A stretch of DNA of 64,000 nucleotides, taken from positions 3,776,197-3,840,196 of the forward strand of contig NC_061151.1 of NCBI RefSeq assembly GCF_905220365.1, in the 5' to 3' direction. This document shows, in pieces, positions 30,626 through 41,431 of this stretch (positions within the stretch are counted from its first letter, which is position 1; each line of letters opens with the position of its first letter). The position numbers and the translations under genes were made by a program. This stretch comes from Vanessa cardui (lineage: Eukaryota > Arthropoda > Insecta > Lepidoptera > Nymphalidae). Under the pieces are notes generated by a model that did not search any database, had not been told where the DNA came from, and worked only from the letters and a program-made list of their open reading frames with translations.

Positions 30626-30627
30626 AA

Positions 30628-30792
30628 ATAACATTCAGCCTGTAAATTTCCCACTGCTGGGTTTAGGCGTCTTCCATTAAGAAGAGGGTTTGGAACATAT
30701 TCCACCACGATTTTCCAATGCGTTTTGGTGGAACGCACATGTGGCAGAATTTCGATGAAATTAGACACATGCAGGTTTCCTCACGATGTTAG
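30628..30792 (-). mobile_element. SINE-B 3' half, antisense
   Basis: CAGCCTGTAAATTTCCCACT through ATGCAGGTTTCCTCACGATG. Ends where the 5' half should begin: 5'-truncated. Confidence 0.85.
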
Positions 30793-31660
30793 AAGGGAAA
30801 GCAGGACTAAAAATATTGTGCACTTACAATTTGCTATATTTTTAATTTAATATGATGGAATTAATTTTTGCTGTTTTATCATTTAATTAATTATTTAAAT
30901 GATTGAAAAAGACACGAATATATTAAAACAAGCGTTGTCCTTTTCTTACACAAGCTACTATTGAAAAAGCGGAAGTTGAAAACCGAAAATTTAAATAAAT
31001 TAACCATTCACTATATCCGTCCCTTTCCCGCCGCCGAGCTGCCGTTAAGTATGAAAGAGCGCGTAGATGTTGTTTAGCTTGGGTTAGTAAAAGTATGAAA
31101 TAGTTGATTATAAGGTATTACAACATTCGTCAGTGGGTCGTGTGTAATGCAATAACTGGCTGGTTGGTGGTCTGATTCTTAAAGTGTAATGGTCTTCGAA
31201 CCTTATTATGGCGTTTCCGCTATAATCTTTTATGGGAAAATCGAGTATTAATTCCAAAACTGTATATTTAGTATAAAAATATTATGATGATTTTTTTTGA
31301 GGTTATTGTTCATTTCGCGCGTTTAAATAAATATTCGATTTTGTTTTTTTTTTTGTTTGTGGCACAGATATATTTTGTTTGTGACTGCTCGTTAAATCGA
31401 CAACTGTCAAATCGCACGAAATAGATAAATTTGCACTGTATCTTATTTTACAATGTTTATTTTGCAAATATAAATGGAAAAGGTTTAAATTTGTAAGTGG
31501 AAAAAGGGAAAGATTTCCTTTATAACAATATAAGTAATTTTATTATTATATATAGATTTTTTAATATTAATATCTAAGCAAATATAACTTCACAGTTATG
31601 TGCATAAGGTACTATACTATAAGGTTTTTTGTTAGTATCCCTTAAGATTATTCATATATA
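30793..31660. other. Repeat-free stretch with a GC-rich island
   Basis: 31015-31200 holds TCCCGCCGCCGAGCTGCCGT, AGAGCGCGTAGATG and TTCGTCAGTGGGTCGTGTG, which includes TCAGT, the arthropod initiator. The island stands out in AT-rich surroundings and may be a promoter, but there is no ORF. Confidence 0.3.
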
Positions 31661-31662
31661 AA

Positions 31663-31855
31663 GACCTCCGTAGTCGGGTAGTGTACACCGGTTTTCGTGG
31701 GTACGCCACATTCATTAGTTTTCTATGTTGTCTTGGGTCTGGGTGTTTGTGGTACTCGTTATTTCTGATTTTCCATAGCACAAGTGCTTCAGCTACTTAC
31801 ATTGGGATCAGAGTAATGTGATGTTGTCCAATATTTATTCATATATTTATATGAA
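31663..31855 (+). mobile_element. SINE-C, B box deleted
   Basis: GACCTCCGTAGTCGGGTAGT head, GTTTTCGTGGGTACGCCAC then a direct jump to ATTCATTAGTTTTCTATG; the B box is absent. Tail TTTATTCATATATTT. Confidence 0.85.
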
Positions 31856-31904
31856 GAGTATAGCAATACAAAAGAACTGAAATAAAATGAGCTGATTTTA
31901 ATAT

Positions 31905-31990
31905 CTTGGTGTGCGTGGCGGCTACGTTTGACACATCAAACATCATCCTGCTTTATTAGTGTGCACCTCTTTCTTTTGACGCGTTCTCAC
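31905..31990 (+). repeat. Fragment of the repeat around the 52.3-kb MITE-P
   Basis: TTGGTGTGCGTGGCGGCTAC, then CCTGCTTTATTAGTGTGC and TTCTTTTGACGCGTTCTC. The same phrases flank the MITE-P at 52.3 kb, so this is a possible empty or ancestral version. Confidence 0.45.
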
Positions 31991-32004
31991 TTTTGACAGT
32001 CAAC

Positions 32005-32240
32005 AACAGCCTGTGAATTTCCAACTACCAGGCCTCAACCTCTCCCTTTGAGGAGAAGGGACATGTTTGGAACATGTTCCTTGCTTTTCCAATGTGGATT
32101 GGTGGAATACACATGTGGCAAAATTTCTATCTTCAAGATGTTTTCCGTCACCGTCGAGCACGAGATGAATTATAAATACATATTTAGCACAGAATATTCA
32201 GTGGTGTTTGCCTGGGTTGGAACCCGACCGGCTTGATAGT
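32005..32240 (-). mobile_element. SINE-B, diverged
   Basis: CAACAGCCTGTGAATTTCC through GTTTGCCTGGGTTGGAACCC; the tRNA-like head beyond the B box is missing. Confidence 0.8.
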
Positions 32241-32755
32241 CTATCAATATACATTAATAATCAAAATCTAATTATATACAGGCATTTAAATAATATAAAC
32301 ATAAATTGTAATTAAGACATAACAAGTTTTATTGTAAAATTTTACAAGATTACATGAATTGTATCAAACATAACATTACGCATTTTAATTTTTATAACAT
32401 ATTACGAATTTAAATATATAATATATGAATAAAATTAAAACTCTAAGTCATTATATAATGATTGGCTCTCGAACTTGACCCAAATAGTTTAAAAATTTTA
32501 TTGCCCTAATGACTTAACAGAGCGATCATATAACAACAAATCTGCATAAAGTAATATCAATACATATTTCGTTAAAGTAATGACATAATACATTATATGT
32601 ATATAGTTTTAAAGCTAGACGTCTATATGGGATTAAAAAAATAGCGGCTAATATTTACAAAAAATTGACATGACATGACTTCGGCGCCAATGGACCTAGA
32701 ATTTTAACAGATGTATCATTTGAATAACGATCTCCTTATAAATATGCTTAGAAAC
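32241..32755. other. AT-rich unique DNA
   Basis: Nothing recognised. Confidence 0.35.
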
Positions 32756-32756
32756 A

Positions 32757-32974
32757 ACAAACAACAATAACAGCCTGTAAATTTCCTGCTGCTGTGCTAA
32801 GGAAAACATCGTGAGGAAACCTGCATGTGACAAATTTCATAGAAATTCTGCCACATGTGTATTCCACTAACCCGCATTGGAACGGCGTGGTTGAATATGT
32901 TCCAAACCTTCTCCTCAAAGGGATAGGAGGCCTAGCAGTGGGAATTTACAGGCTGTTGTTGTTGTTGTTGTTGA
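32757..32974 (+). mobile_element. SINE-B inverted pair (foldback)
   Basis: 32762-32802 is an antisense SINE-B 3' end (AACAGCCTGTAAATTTCCTG, CTGTGCTAAGG). It joins directly to a sense body starting GAAAACATCGTGAGGAAACC and ending CAGTGGGAATTTACAGGCTG with (TTG)n. The two tails are complementary and would form a hairpin with a 130-base loop. Confidence 0.75.
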
Positions 32975-33029
32975 TGACTGGCTACAGGCAGCCTACCATC
33001 AACTAGCGCACTTGCTCGTCTCATCTAAA

Positions 33030-33213
33030 ATCTATATTAATATTATAAATGTGAAAGTAGCTCTGTTTGTCTGTCGCTCTTTCAAGACCAAAACCGAATT
33101 AGATGATATTTGGTATGAAGCAAGCTTTAACGCCAAGAAAAGACATGGGCTACTTTTTTGCCAGACACGTGCCAACTAACATTCTAAAACGAGAGCCGCG
33201 GATGACTACTAGT
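33030..33213 (+). mobile_element. HEL-E, near full length
   Basis: TATTAATATTATAAATGTGA, GTAGCTCTGTTTGTCTGTCG, CTACTTTTTTGCCAGACACG, and the end GATGACTACTAGT with a CTAG-T terminus. Confidence 0.65.
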
Positions 33214-33244
33214 AAATAATAACAAAATGGTAATCTATCTAGAC

Positions 33245-33722
33245 CATTCAAATCAAATCAAATCAAATCAAAATACCCTTTATTGTACACCAATAAATAA
33301 ATAATTTAAACACGATTGAGAAAGATGCACAAGAGGCGGCCTTATCGCTAACACAGCGATCTCTTCCAGGCAACCTTAAGGTAGAGGAAAACAGATATAG
33401 AAAGAGGTAGGGGTGTACAAAACAGATATAATCATAAAAATAAATATAGTGAAATATTAATATATTTAAAAATAAAATAATGCAGTACCTGATATCGATG
33501 TATCTGATATATATGATAATGTCTCGCGAAAAAAATAAGAAAAAAGTAACTTAGTACAGCAATTAAAGTGCAAGATAGTATTGTCTCAACATACTTTTAA
33601 ATTAAGCAAGTGATTGTGCACGTCTTGCTTCAACGGGAAGAGAGTTCCACAGACGAATAGCCTGAACAGTAAAAGGAATTTAAAAAAGGAGGGATCTTTA
33701 ACTTTATATACATCGAAACTTT
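33245..33722 (-). mobile_element. LINE-M 3' end (CR1/Jockey-like), antisense
   Basis: In sense (minus) orientation the 5' end translates IPFTVQAIRLWNSLPVEAR then RAQSLA. This is the conserved WNSLP region near the C-terminus of CR1/Jockey reverse transcriptases. A 3' UTR with GGTTGCCTGGAAGAGATCGC and AGCGATAAGGCCGCCTCTTG follows, ending AATAAAGGGTATTTTGATTT with (GATTT)n at 33245-33270. 5'-truncated; the ORF has a stop just upstream (TAAATTCC). The tail resembles that of LINE-D. Confidence 0.8.
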
Positions 33723-33892
33723 TAAGAATCGAATGTAAATCTTCGGTAATTATAAGTTAAGTATGACGATTATTAAATATTCATTCAACAAAATCGGCAT
33801 TTTACTCGTAACAAGATATTTTAATAACTTTCACCCTTTCAAACCGGTATTTAAGTTATTTACAGATAATCAATATTTTTATTTAAGTATAT

Positions 33893-34143
33893 ATAAAGTA
33901 ACAGCCTGTAAATTTCCCACTGCTGGCCTAAGGCCTCCTCTCTCACTAAGGAGAGCGTTCGGAACATATTCCACCACGCTGTTCCAATGCGGGTACTCAC
34001 ATGATATTAGACACATGTAGTTGTCACGATGACGACATGAATTATAAACACAAATTAAGCACATATAGCGGTGCTTGCCTGGGTTTGAACCCGAAATCAT
34101 TGATTAAGATGCAAGCGTTCTAATCATTGAGCCATATCAGCTC
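33893..34143 (-). mobile_element. SINE-B, internally deleted
   Basis: GTAACAGCCTGTAAATTTCC through TGAGCCATATCAGCTC; about 50 bases are missing around CATGATATTAGACACATG. Confidence 0.85.
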
Positions 34144-34204
34144 ATTTGTATTTATATGTATATGTATCGTATGTTAAATAACAGCTGCACCTTTTAAATT
34201 GACT

Positions 34205-34242
34205 ATATACAAGATGTGGGTATCACCCACTCATCAGACATA
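34205..34242 (+). mobile_element. SINE-A crumb
   Basis: GTGGGTATCACCCACTCATC then AGACAT. Confidence 0.5.
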
Positions 34243-34349
34243 TATGACATATCAATATAACAAGAAATGTCAGTCAAAAAGCCACAGCTGGAGGAAAACT
34301 TCCCTGGTGGGGAGTTAGGGGATAAAGTGGCTAATTGACATCCAGTATA

Positions 34350-34402
34350 ATATGCAGGTATCCTCTCTATGTTCCTTCACCGCCGAACACAAGATGAATA
34401 CA
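34350..34402 (-). mobile_element. SINE-B crumb
   Basis: TGCAGGTATCCTCTCTATGT then TCCTTCACCGCCGAACACAA. Confidence 0.5.
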
Positions 34403-34507
34403 CTTAAGCTTTTATTAATTAGTCAATTAACACAGATATTTAATTAATTATACGCCTTAACCTTAATCATGAATGATTCCATTATCGAAAACTTTGTGAA
34501 CAATGAA

Positions 34508-34718
34508 GTAGAGCCGAGTTGTACCAGTGGTTAGAAAGCGTGCATTTTAAACGATGATAGTGGCTTGAAACTCAGGCAAGCACCACTGAATATTCATGTG
34601 CTTAGTTTGTTTTTATAATTCAGGAAACCTGCATGCAATTTCAACGAAATTCTGACACATCTGTATTCACCTACTCGCATTGGAGCAGCATGGTGGAATA
34701 TGCTCCAAACTTTTTTCC
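34508..34718 (+). mobile_element. SINE-B, internally deleted, 3' end lost
   Basis: AGAGCCGAGTTGTACCAGTG head, a B box decayed to GCTTGAAACTC, a body with a deletion after TTTTATAATTC, and the end TGCTCCAAAC. Confidence 0.8.
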
Positions 34719-35102
34719 TATAATTTAATGTTAGTTAATGTTTTATGAAAAATCGTTCAGTAATTTTTGAGTACAGACAGACGTAGAGAATATTAGATTG
34801 ATTTTTCGTCTATTATCTGTAAGTGTTGTGTTGGTAAATCGTAATATCTATAATGTCCAAAATAATTATGATGAACAAAGGCGACCTTGTTACAGATAAA
34901 TTAGAACAGATTTAAAAAAAAAAAACAAATTGACAGTTATATTAGCGCCGAGAATTGCAACACTGCTGTAATTCCACAACGAATTCGATTATAATGTACA
35001 GTCGGGGTAAGAAAAGGTTCGTCACCTTAAGATCTATTTTCGTGTGATCAGTATGAGCGATAATCTGCTTTACCGATCGAGAATGACATATTTCGTTGCA
35101 AT
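34719..35102. other. Unique DNA
   Basis: Nothing recognised. Confidence 0.35.
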
Positions 35103-35104
35103 GA

Positions 35105-35203
35105 TTTGATGTTTAGACTCAAAAGGTACTAAGAGTTTACAACTTGATAAAGGAATGAATTTGAAAACTGACGAAAGTTTTCTTATTCTGACTGTACTAG
35201 TGA
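35105..35203 (+). repeat. REP-T copy
   Basis: GTACTAAGAGTTTACAACTT, AATTTGAAAACTGACGAAAG and TTTTCTTATTCTGACTGTAC, matching 22.77 kb. Confidence 0.55.
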
Positions 35204-35745
35204 AGTAGAAATAGTTATTTATTTTTATTTCAAATAAATAACACACTTGGTTCCAAGTCGTCACTAAAAAATATAAATTATCCATTTTCAATGCAACACT
35301 AATTTTGGGAATAAAGATGTTATGTCTTTGACAGACATTATCTACAATATTAGCTCTAGGACATAATTACGCAAGAATTTTAAAGAAACAAGTATATTAC
35401 GGCGGCTTCACAATATGTTTATGATAATATAATGTTTATTTATACAGAAAAATAAGCAAAAATATTCCATAAAAGCAGATATACATAATATTAATATAAT
35501 AATAAACTTGTAACCCCTATTTTCCGTTTGCCTACGGTATATGAAATTGTATACACATATATAATAAGATACCGGGAAAGATAATCAATTTACCATTTGC
35601 AAAATTGAAAAAGTTAATTTAGACTAAATTAATAAATGAAAAATACATTCAATTTTTCATTAAAATAATACGAATAATAAGAATTAGGCTCGGATTCCAC
35701 CATAGGACACTAATTATTGTGAAAAACAAAATTGTAAATCTGTTT
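35204..35745. other. AT-rich unique DNA
   Basis: CACTAATTTTGGGAATAAAG then ATGTTATGTC at about 35298-35327 may be a SINE-A crumb. Otherwise nothing. Confidence 0.3.
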
Positions 35746-35749
35746 ATTT

Positions 35750-35875
35750 GAAAAGAACAACTATGCGAGTTTCTTGCCGTTTTTTCTGGCTAGAAGCTGC
35801 TTTCTGTAACGGTGATAGTATTTAAATATTGACGATTCAAAAACGCTTCATTATAAATTTTACTTGAACATAAAT
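35750..35875 (+). mobile_element. LINE-D 3' end, strongly diverged
   Basis: GAGTTTCTTGCCGTTTTTTC, GGCTAGAAGCTGC and TTACTTGAACATAAAT. Confidence 0.5.
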
Positions 35876-35879
35876 AAAA

Positions 35880-36095
35880 AAATTATCAAAAAGAAAAACC
35901 GACTTCAAACAAAACAATATTTTAAAACAAATTAATATGCAAGAAGTAATAAAAACAATTGCGCATTCAAAATATAAATATAATAATAAAAGTAAAATGA
36001 AATGAAGAATATTAGACTACTTAAAAGTCGATTTACGATTATCTAATGTTGTTATAGTTATTGTTATATTTGGAGCCGGTGTCAGCCAAGAAAAC
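35880..36095. mobile_element. TIR-H single arm
   Basis: ATCAAAAAGAAAAACCGACT through TTTGGAGCCGGTGTCAGCC. The mirror arm is absent; the sequence leaves the family at CAAGAAAAC, the same point as the 45.7-kb copy. Confidence 0.65.
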
Positions 36096-36612
36096 CCTTT
36101 TAAAGAAAATCACTAACAATAAAATCTAATAAGGAAATCTATATTATTTCTTCGATTGGAAAATATTATTTGTGGTTCAATGACGGGCTGGCATAAGGGA
36201 TAGTCTAGCATTATTAATATTTTTTGTTCTGGCAACACTTAACTAAAATACACATCAGTATTATTTCAACCATTAGTATTATTCTTAGCTTTTAATTGTA
36301 ACTATTATGTTTTGGTTATTTATCGTTGCGACGTGAGAACATTTTTGTGAAACAAAAAATAACTTTGTTTTCGATTATTTAATTGCACAGATTAATTACT
36401 TAATGCGTTTGTTATTTAGTATTATATTTTTTTAATTTGTTAAATTACAAAGTTGTCAATGGCTATGCTTACGGAAGAGTCCTCCCAATTGTGTCAGAAT
36501 AACAGATCACACCTGTGTTTATACACGCACACATGAATAACTCGAACACGTTGGTTTGTATTTAAAAAAGAATTTTATTACGAAATTTTTGAAACCAATG
36601 AATGAAATTTAA
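36096..36612. other. AT-rich unique DNA
   Basis: Nothing recognised. Confidence 0.35.
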
Positions 36613-36616
36613 ATAA

Positions 36617-36816
36617 AAAATATCAACAACAACAACGACAACAGACCCTCCCTTGAGGAGAGGTTTGTCACATATTCCACCACGGTATTCCAATGCGGGT
36701 TTGTGGAATACACGTGTGGCAGAATTTCTAAGAAATTCGACACACGCAGGTTTCTTCACGACGTTTTGCTTCACCCGCGATCATCGATTAAGATGCATGC
36801 GTTCTAACCACTGAAC
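36617..36816 (-). mobile_element. SINE-B, internally deleted
   Basis: ATCAACAACAACAACGACAA tail, AGACCCTCCCTTGAGGAGAG, TGCGGGTTTGTGGAATACAC, and a jump from TTTTGCTTCACC to CGCGATCATCGATTAAGATG. Confidence 0.8.
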
Positions 36817-36841
36817 ATTAAACATCTAAATTGTTATATTT

Positions 36842-36990
36842 GACGCAAGTCTAGATACCACCCAAATATCCCATATCCTACTGTCAATGAATAAAACTTA
36901 GCACTGCAAACTTAGTCCTGTTCCGGTTTAAAGGGTGAGCCAGTGTAACTACAGGCACAAGGGACATTACCATCAGGTCCCACATTAACT
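36842..36990 (+). mobile_element. SINE-A, middle part
   Basis: ATACCACCCAAATATC, CTGTTCCGGTTTAAAGGGTG and ACAGGCACAAGGGACATTAC. Confidence 0.7.
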
Positions 36991-37976
36991 TAAGTAACCA
37001 CAGATATTGAATATTAAAAACAATAATTATTAACGCAAATAAATAATGAAACCACGCTAATTACTTGTAAATTAATGAAAATACCGGTAAAATTTTACCT
37101 TGAATTAAACATTAGAAAACAAACCAATAACACAGTTTCTGTTCGTTGAATTATTTTAAATTTGAATGAATCTTTTTTTTAATTTGTGACTTTACACTTG
37201 TGCTTAAAAAAATTAAAATATTTTCTGTCTCTTTTAATTTATTAGAATTCCATTCTAATTTCGAATTTAAATATTAGCTAGTATGAGGAAAATATTAAGA
37301 TATAAATATCTCAACCAAAAATATAATCTTTTAAGGATTATTAAATGTCACGTCACTTTTAAAAATAAAAAATATATATATGTGTTTGATAATTTAAAAA
37401 AAAACTGTTGCTGTTTTGTCATATACTTAAAACTTTCGTTTTTTTTTTAATATCGGTTAGGTTTATTTTTATAGTTAAATCACTTATTACTTCATGATTT
37501 TACATTTTTTTAATGTTAATTTTTAATCTGTATTATTTTTATTATGTATATGAATTGAATAAAACCTATTACTAATATTTGTTGTATTAAAAATGAATAG
37601 TTAATGTTAATAAATTAATTACAATAAAATTAATTCAATTTCGTATTTTTAACTATGAGAAAGTTATGTAATATATTTTTTTGTAATTGAAATCATAGCA
37701 TAGATAATGCTATTATTTTTAATCATCGAATTAAATTTACGGATTACACAAAATACGTGTTTATTATTTTTTTTATAAATTACATTTATTGTTTAATTAT
37801 AATAATCATTAGATATTTTGTTACGATTTAATCTTTATTTAGTAAAAATTTTAGAATTTTTTTTTTTAATATTATATGCATACAAAATTATTGCCATATG
37901 CCACGAAAATAAAAAAAAAAAACAAAATTATTGGCGCCAACTAACAAAATAGTGAATAATTTTAAAGATATGACAT
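36991..37976. other. Very AT-rich, repeat-free kilobase
   Basis: Long A/T runs and no transposon similarity. If the minus-strand exon at 37977-38055 is real, its 3' UTR lies here, with AATAAA (plus-strand TTTATT at 37834-37839) about 140 bases after the stop. Confidence 0.35.
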
Positions 37977-38055
37977 TTACAAAATGCACCGGCCGCAGCC
38001 TCCGTATCTCGAGATCACTTTCGACTGTCCTACTGGCCTACATACAATATCCCCA
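37977..38055 (-). CDS. Candidate terminal exon (unidentified)
   Basis: On the minus strand a good acceptor (GCTTTCTCTGTCCAG) precedes 79 bases coding GDIVCRPVGQSKVISRYGG then CGRCIL and TAA, entering with one base that completes a codon. GC content is clearly above the surrounding desert. Two cysteine pairs are visible (CRPV and CGRC). No start codon is in reach and no family is recognised. It could instead be a conserved non-coding block. Confidence 0.25.
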
Positions 38056-38441
38056 CTGGACAGAGAAAGCTTAGCAAAAACCGATAATGACATAATATAG
38101 CAATCATTGTGTATAATAAAATGAGATGACAGGTAAAGATATATAATAAACCTTTTTGGTTATAATTGTAACTGTCAAAATTGTTTTTTTTTTGTTGAAA
38201 GGCTTAAGTCTAATTTCATTAGTTCTTTATGATTGTTGCAATTTAAGAAATAAAAAAAAAGTTAGTATTCTCGAAATAATTTTTATACTTTCATTAAAGA
38301 TTAAATCTGAAAGTTTCTGTTAATTATGTTACAGCGAAGCTATTTCTATTTTAATTTTAAAAATTTTTGAAAATTAATTACAATTAAATACCCACAGAAA
38401 TCTAAAATTAAAATAACACTAAATAAAAAAAAATTACGTAC

Positions 38442-38710
38442 CTAAATAAACGATGAAAAATTGTCAAAAAAGAATTCCAATTTTTAAATCACTATCACAT
38501 TTCAGAACGGCACTTTAAAAAAAAAAACACTGTCAAAAAAGCGCGCGAAAGGTTCCCGATGCTTTTTTCTAATTCCGATGCATTTTCTGCACATGCGCGA
38601 GACGTTAAAACCATTCGGCCCGAAACGGCCAACTGCGTGTAACGCGATTGCCTGAATCAGTCTTTAGTTGTAAAACGGCTTGCGCGTTCCGTATACAATT
38701 GTAAACAATG
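38442..38710 (-). promoter_or_regulatory. CpG-rich island with possible 5' UTR exon
   Basis: CGAGACGTTAAAACCATTCG, GCCCGAAACGGCCAACTGCG and TGTAACGCGATTGCC make this the most CpG-rich repeat-free stretch of the region. On the minus strand it ends at a donor-like TTATTTAG/GTACGTAAT (38442/38441). On the plus strand GAATCAGTCTTTAGTTG includes TCAGT, the arthropod initiator. Either strand could be transcribed; the exon would be non-coding, the only ATG frames being short. Confidence 0.3.
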
Positions 38711-39018
38711 ATATTTCCTTTCATTTTGAATCTTAAAACACATACCAATAAGCATTTCTTTTGCTTGAAATGTCTTATCATTAAAATTAAATTTTATCAA
38801 AGATTTATTAAAAAAAATAACTTTGTTATACCTGTTTGTATATGATTCTTAAGTTTTTGTTTAGAAATTTACAGATTAAAAAACAATTTTTAATTTTTTT
38901 TATAACATTATACAAAGATAATTTAAAAATATCCTTGGATATCTTTGATTTACGAATATATCTAGTGAAGCTATATGCAGACAATCAAGCAGGTAAACCA
39001 CAAAATATTTACGAAAAC
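38711..39018. other. AT-rich unique DNA
   Basis: A 74-codon frame at 38836-39060 is A/T-driven; an internal CAAGCAGGTAAAC resembles a donor. No gene is called. Confidence 0.3.
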
Positions 39019-39019
39019 G

Positions 39020-39605
39020 TAACAAATATCTTAGTATTTGCTTCACCACATCCATCTTAGCTTACATTCCATCAAATCTATCTATATTTATGCATGTACA
39101 TACATATATACATACAAGAAGATTTTATTATGTCATTATTTTCATTTGCAGGCAAAGAACTAAATAATTACGACACATGCTTAATAAGATACTACAATTA
39201 CGGCAAAAAAGTTATACATAATTAGTACTTCAAGCACATAAGCCGTTTTTCTCTTGTGTCGCTCTACATTTTCATTCCGCACTTCCACTCTCTCTTACTA
39301 ATTAATAATAATAATTTTTAGACATGCCACGAGAGCCTTACTATACAGACATTTCAATCAAAAAATAAAGAATTGGGCTGCGGGCACTTACTCAAAGTGA
39401 TCTCTGCGAGATATAAACATGCACAAGAAACAACACATTAAACAATAACACAGTAAACAATATATTTTAATGTTTGCTTCACCACATCCATCTAAGCTTA
39501 CATTCCATCAAATCTATCTATATTTATGCATATACATATATAAGAAGTTTATTATTATGTCACTATTTTTATTTGCACGCAAAACACTAAATCATTGTAA
39601 TTTCT
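39020..39605 (+). repeat. Local direct duplication (~140 bp units)
   Basis: 39034-39170 and 39472-39600 both read TTTGCTTCACCACATCCATC, TACATTCCATCAAATCTATC, TATATTTATGCAT and a TTTATTTGCA/TTTCATTTGCA end, about 440 bases apart. The second copy has small indels. The unit does not match any other repeat here. Confidence 0.75.
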
Positions 39606-39651
39606 TTCCCTTATTTCATTTACAGTTATTAATCAATTACTCTAATTAGTA

Positions 39652-39830
39652 AGGAAACTTTGTCTGTCTGTCATGTCTGTCGCTCTTTCACTACAAAACC
39701 GCTGAACCAAGTTTGATGAATTTTAGTTCGAAATATAGTTGAACTCCAAAAAGGACATAGGCTACTTTTTTGCCTTTTTTGACGACCAAACCTCTAAAGC
39801 GCAAGTGAAACCCCGGATATCAACTAGTTT
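39652..39830 (+). mobile_element. HEL-E
   Basis: CTTTGTCTGTCTGTCATGTC, AAACCGCTGAACCAAGTTTG and CATAGGCTACTTTTTTGCC, ending GGATATCAACTAGT. Confidence 0.65.
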
Positions 39831-40188
39831 ATTCAAGATTTATGAGTGACTAAGGATACATATTTCGCAGACCGCGTTACACGTCATAGCTGTTCACAGT
39901 ATTTTCGTTTGTCACTGTAAAAACTAATTTACTCGAGTATTAAATAAAAGAACAATAGAGTATGATGTTACGTTAATAAGGTAAGTTTTTGTTTAACTAT
40001 ATATATAAATAACTAAATAACATATAAAACAGACGAGTTTTAGGAGGGGCGGGGGTGTTAGATAATATCTTTGTATAGTTTTATATAAAACCGCGGCAAT
40101 TTTTTTAAGACAATTTTTTTTTATTTAATATGCAAATGCAATAAAATAATGGAAGCGTATCCTTCTTGGAATATATTTTTTTTAATTC
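39831..40188. other. Unique DNA
   Basis: AGGAGGGGCGGGGGTGTTAG at 40043 is the only GC-rich spot. Nothing else seen. Confidence 0.3.
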
Positions 40189-40189
40189 G

Positions 40190-40468
40190 CTGCATATGTT
40201 TGTTACTTTTGCCGTTTTAAAAATTCAAATCATTTGTAAAGAATACATTGGTAAAGAAGGCATTTTTCAATACAAGATTATATAGATAAAAAAGCGTGGA
40301 ATAAATACTTGTTGACTTCCAGGATATATTATATTTAATTGTAATTTATATGTTGAAAAAGAACTAACTGAGTTTCTTCTCAGTTCATCTCGTTAGAATC
40401 TGCATTCCGAACTGGCGGTAGCTTCTATGAAAATAAAAGCCTACTTGAATAAGGTATATTTTGATATT
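40190..40468 (+). mobile_element. LINE-D with ORF end
   Basis: Longest LINE-D piece in sense. The 5' part encodes KFKSFVKNTLVKKA and, after a frameshift, QDYIDKKAW, the typical end of a Jockey/CR1-type ORF. Then follow the 3' UTR (GAGTTTCTTCTCAGTTCATC) and GAATAAGGTATATTTTGAT. Confidence 0.75.
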
Positions 40469-40519
40469 GACTTTTTGAATAATTTTTGTAATTATGTGTA
40501 GTGATCAAATGACAATATA

Positions 40520-40745
40520 TATGTATATGACAGTGGACGGAACACATAGCTCGTAGAACCTACAACCGAAGGAACAGAAAAGTTCTCGAGTTCTCACCAT
40601 GAAACGGAAATTCCACCGTCGGCAGGCTTTCTAAGGTGGACTGATGATATTGTGGTTACAGGCCAGTAGCAATAGGCTACCGAAGACTGGTTTTTATGGA
40701 TATCTTTCAGAGAGGTCGTCTGGCTGAGATGATGATGATGGATCC
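40520..40745 (+). mobile_element. Degenerate LINE 3' end (L-like)
   Basis: ACTGATGATATTGTGGTTAC, CTACCGAAGACTGG and (GAT)n at 40728-40739 match the layout of a LINE ORF C-terminus (WTDDIV, then stop and (TGA)n). Several frame breaks. Confidence 0.5.
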
Positions 40746-40836
40746 CAATAAATACCCCAATTTACTTGACGTCGGCGCAGCATGTCTTCTCCATACTTCT
40801 CTATCTAACGTCATCTCACAAGTAACATACTTACTT

Positions 40837-41128
40837 GGTGGTAGGGCTTTGTGCAAGCCCGTCTGGGTAGGTACCACCCATTCATCAGTTATTCTACCGC
40901 CAAATAACAGTACTCAGTATTGTTGTGTTCCGGTTTGAAGGGTGAGTGAGCCAGTGTAACTACAGGCACAAGAGACAAAACGTCTTAGTTCCCAAGGTTG
41001 GTGGCACATTAACGATGGAAGGAATAGTTAATATTTCTTACAGCGTTATTGTCTATGGGTGATGGTGACCACTTACCATCAGGTGGCCCATATGCTCGTC
41101 CGCCAACCTATACCATAAAAAAAACATT
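40837..41128 (+). mobile_element. SINE-A, full length, young
   Basis: CTTGGTGGTAGGGCTTTGTG through CTATACCATAAAAAAAAC. Complete, close to my mental consensus of the family. Confidence 0.9.
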
Positions 41129-41425
41129 CTTTCCAGACATATCGTCTTTCACACAATCCATCCATCGTTTCATTGGTCAACTCGTACACCTAATTTTACC
41201 TCTCTCATATTTCGAGCTTCTTATCACGCTCCCACTATTTCTGGTGCGACAATTCTTGACCGTTCCCCACAGGAGCCCTCTTCCTGCCTCTTTCCATGCA
41301 CACCGTCTGTGGGGTACTCTCTCTAACTCTATCTCTCATATGTATAATATCTTTCATGCTACTAAGGCTTAAGTTTTACAGTCGGCCTGCAGGAGACCAC
41401 TCTCTCTCCCCAACCACACTCTCAA
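41129..41425 (-). mobile_element. LINE ORF C-terminal fragment (RTE/CR1-type), antisense
   Basis: The minus strand translates PMKRWMDCVKDDMSG, the RWMDCVKxDM motif common at the C-terminus of lepidopteran endonuclease-reverse transcriptase LINEs. Upstream sequence is C/T-rich on the plus strand and has lost the frame. Confidence 0.6.
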
Positions 41426-41431
41426 TAATCT

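Noticed and set aside
32757..32974. Twin-priming inversion of one SINE-B
   Set aside because: The inverted part is the 3' terminus, whereas twin priming inverts the 5' part.
37977..38710. Complete two-exon gene on the minus strand
   Set aside because: The first exon has no ATG whose frame reaches the donor, so the two parts alone cannot make the open frame of the last exon.
41049..41372. 107-codon plus-strand ORF
   Set aside because: Its first part is the SINE-A end and the rest is the antisense of a LINE fragment.
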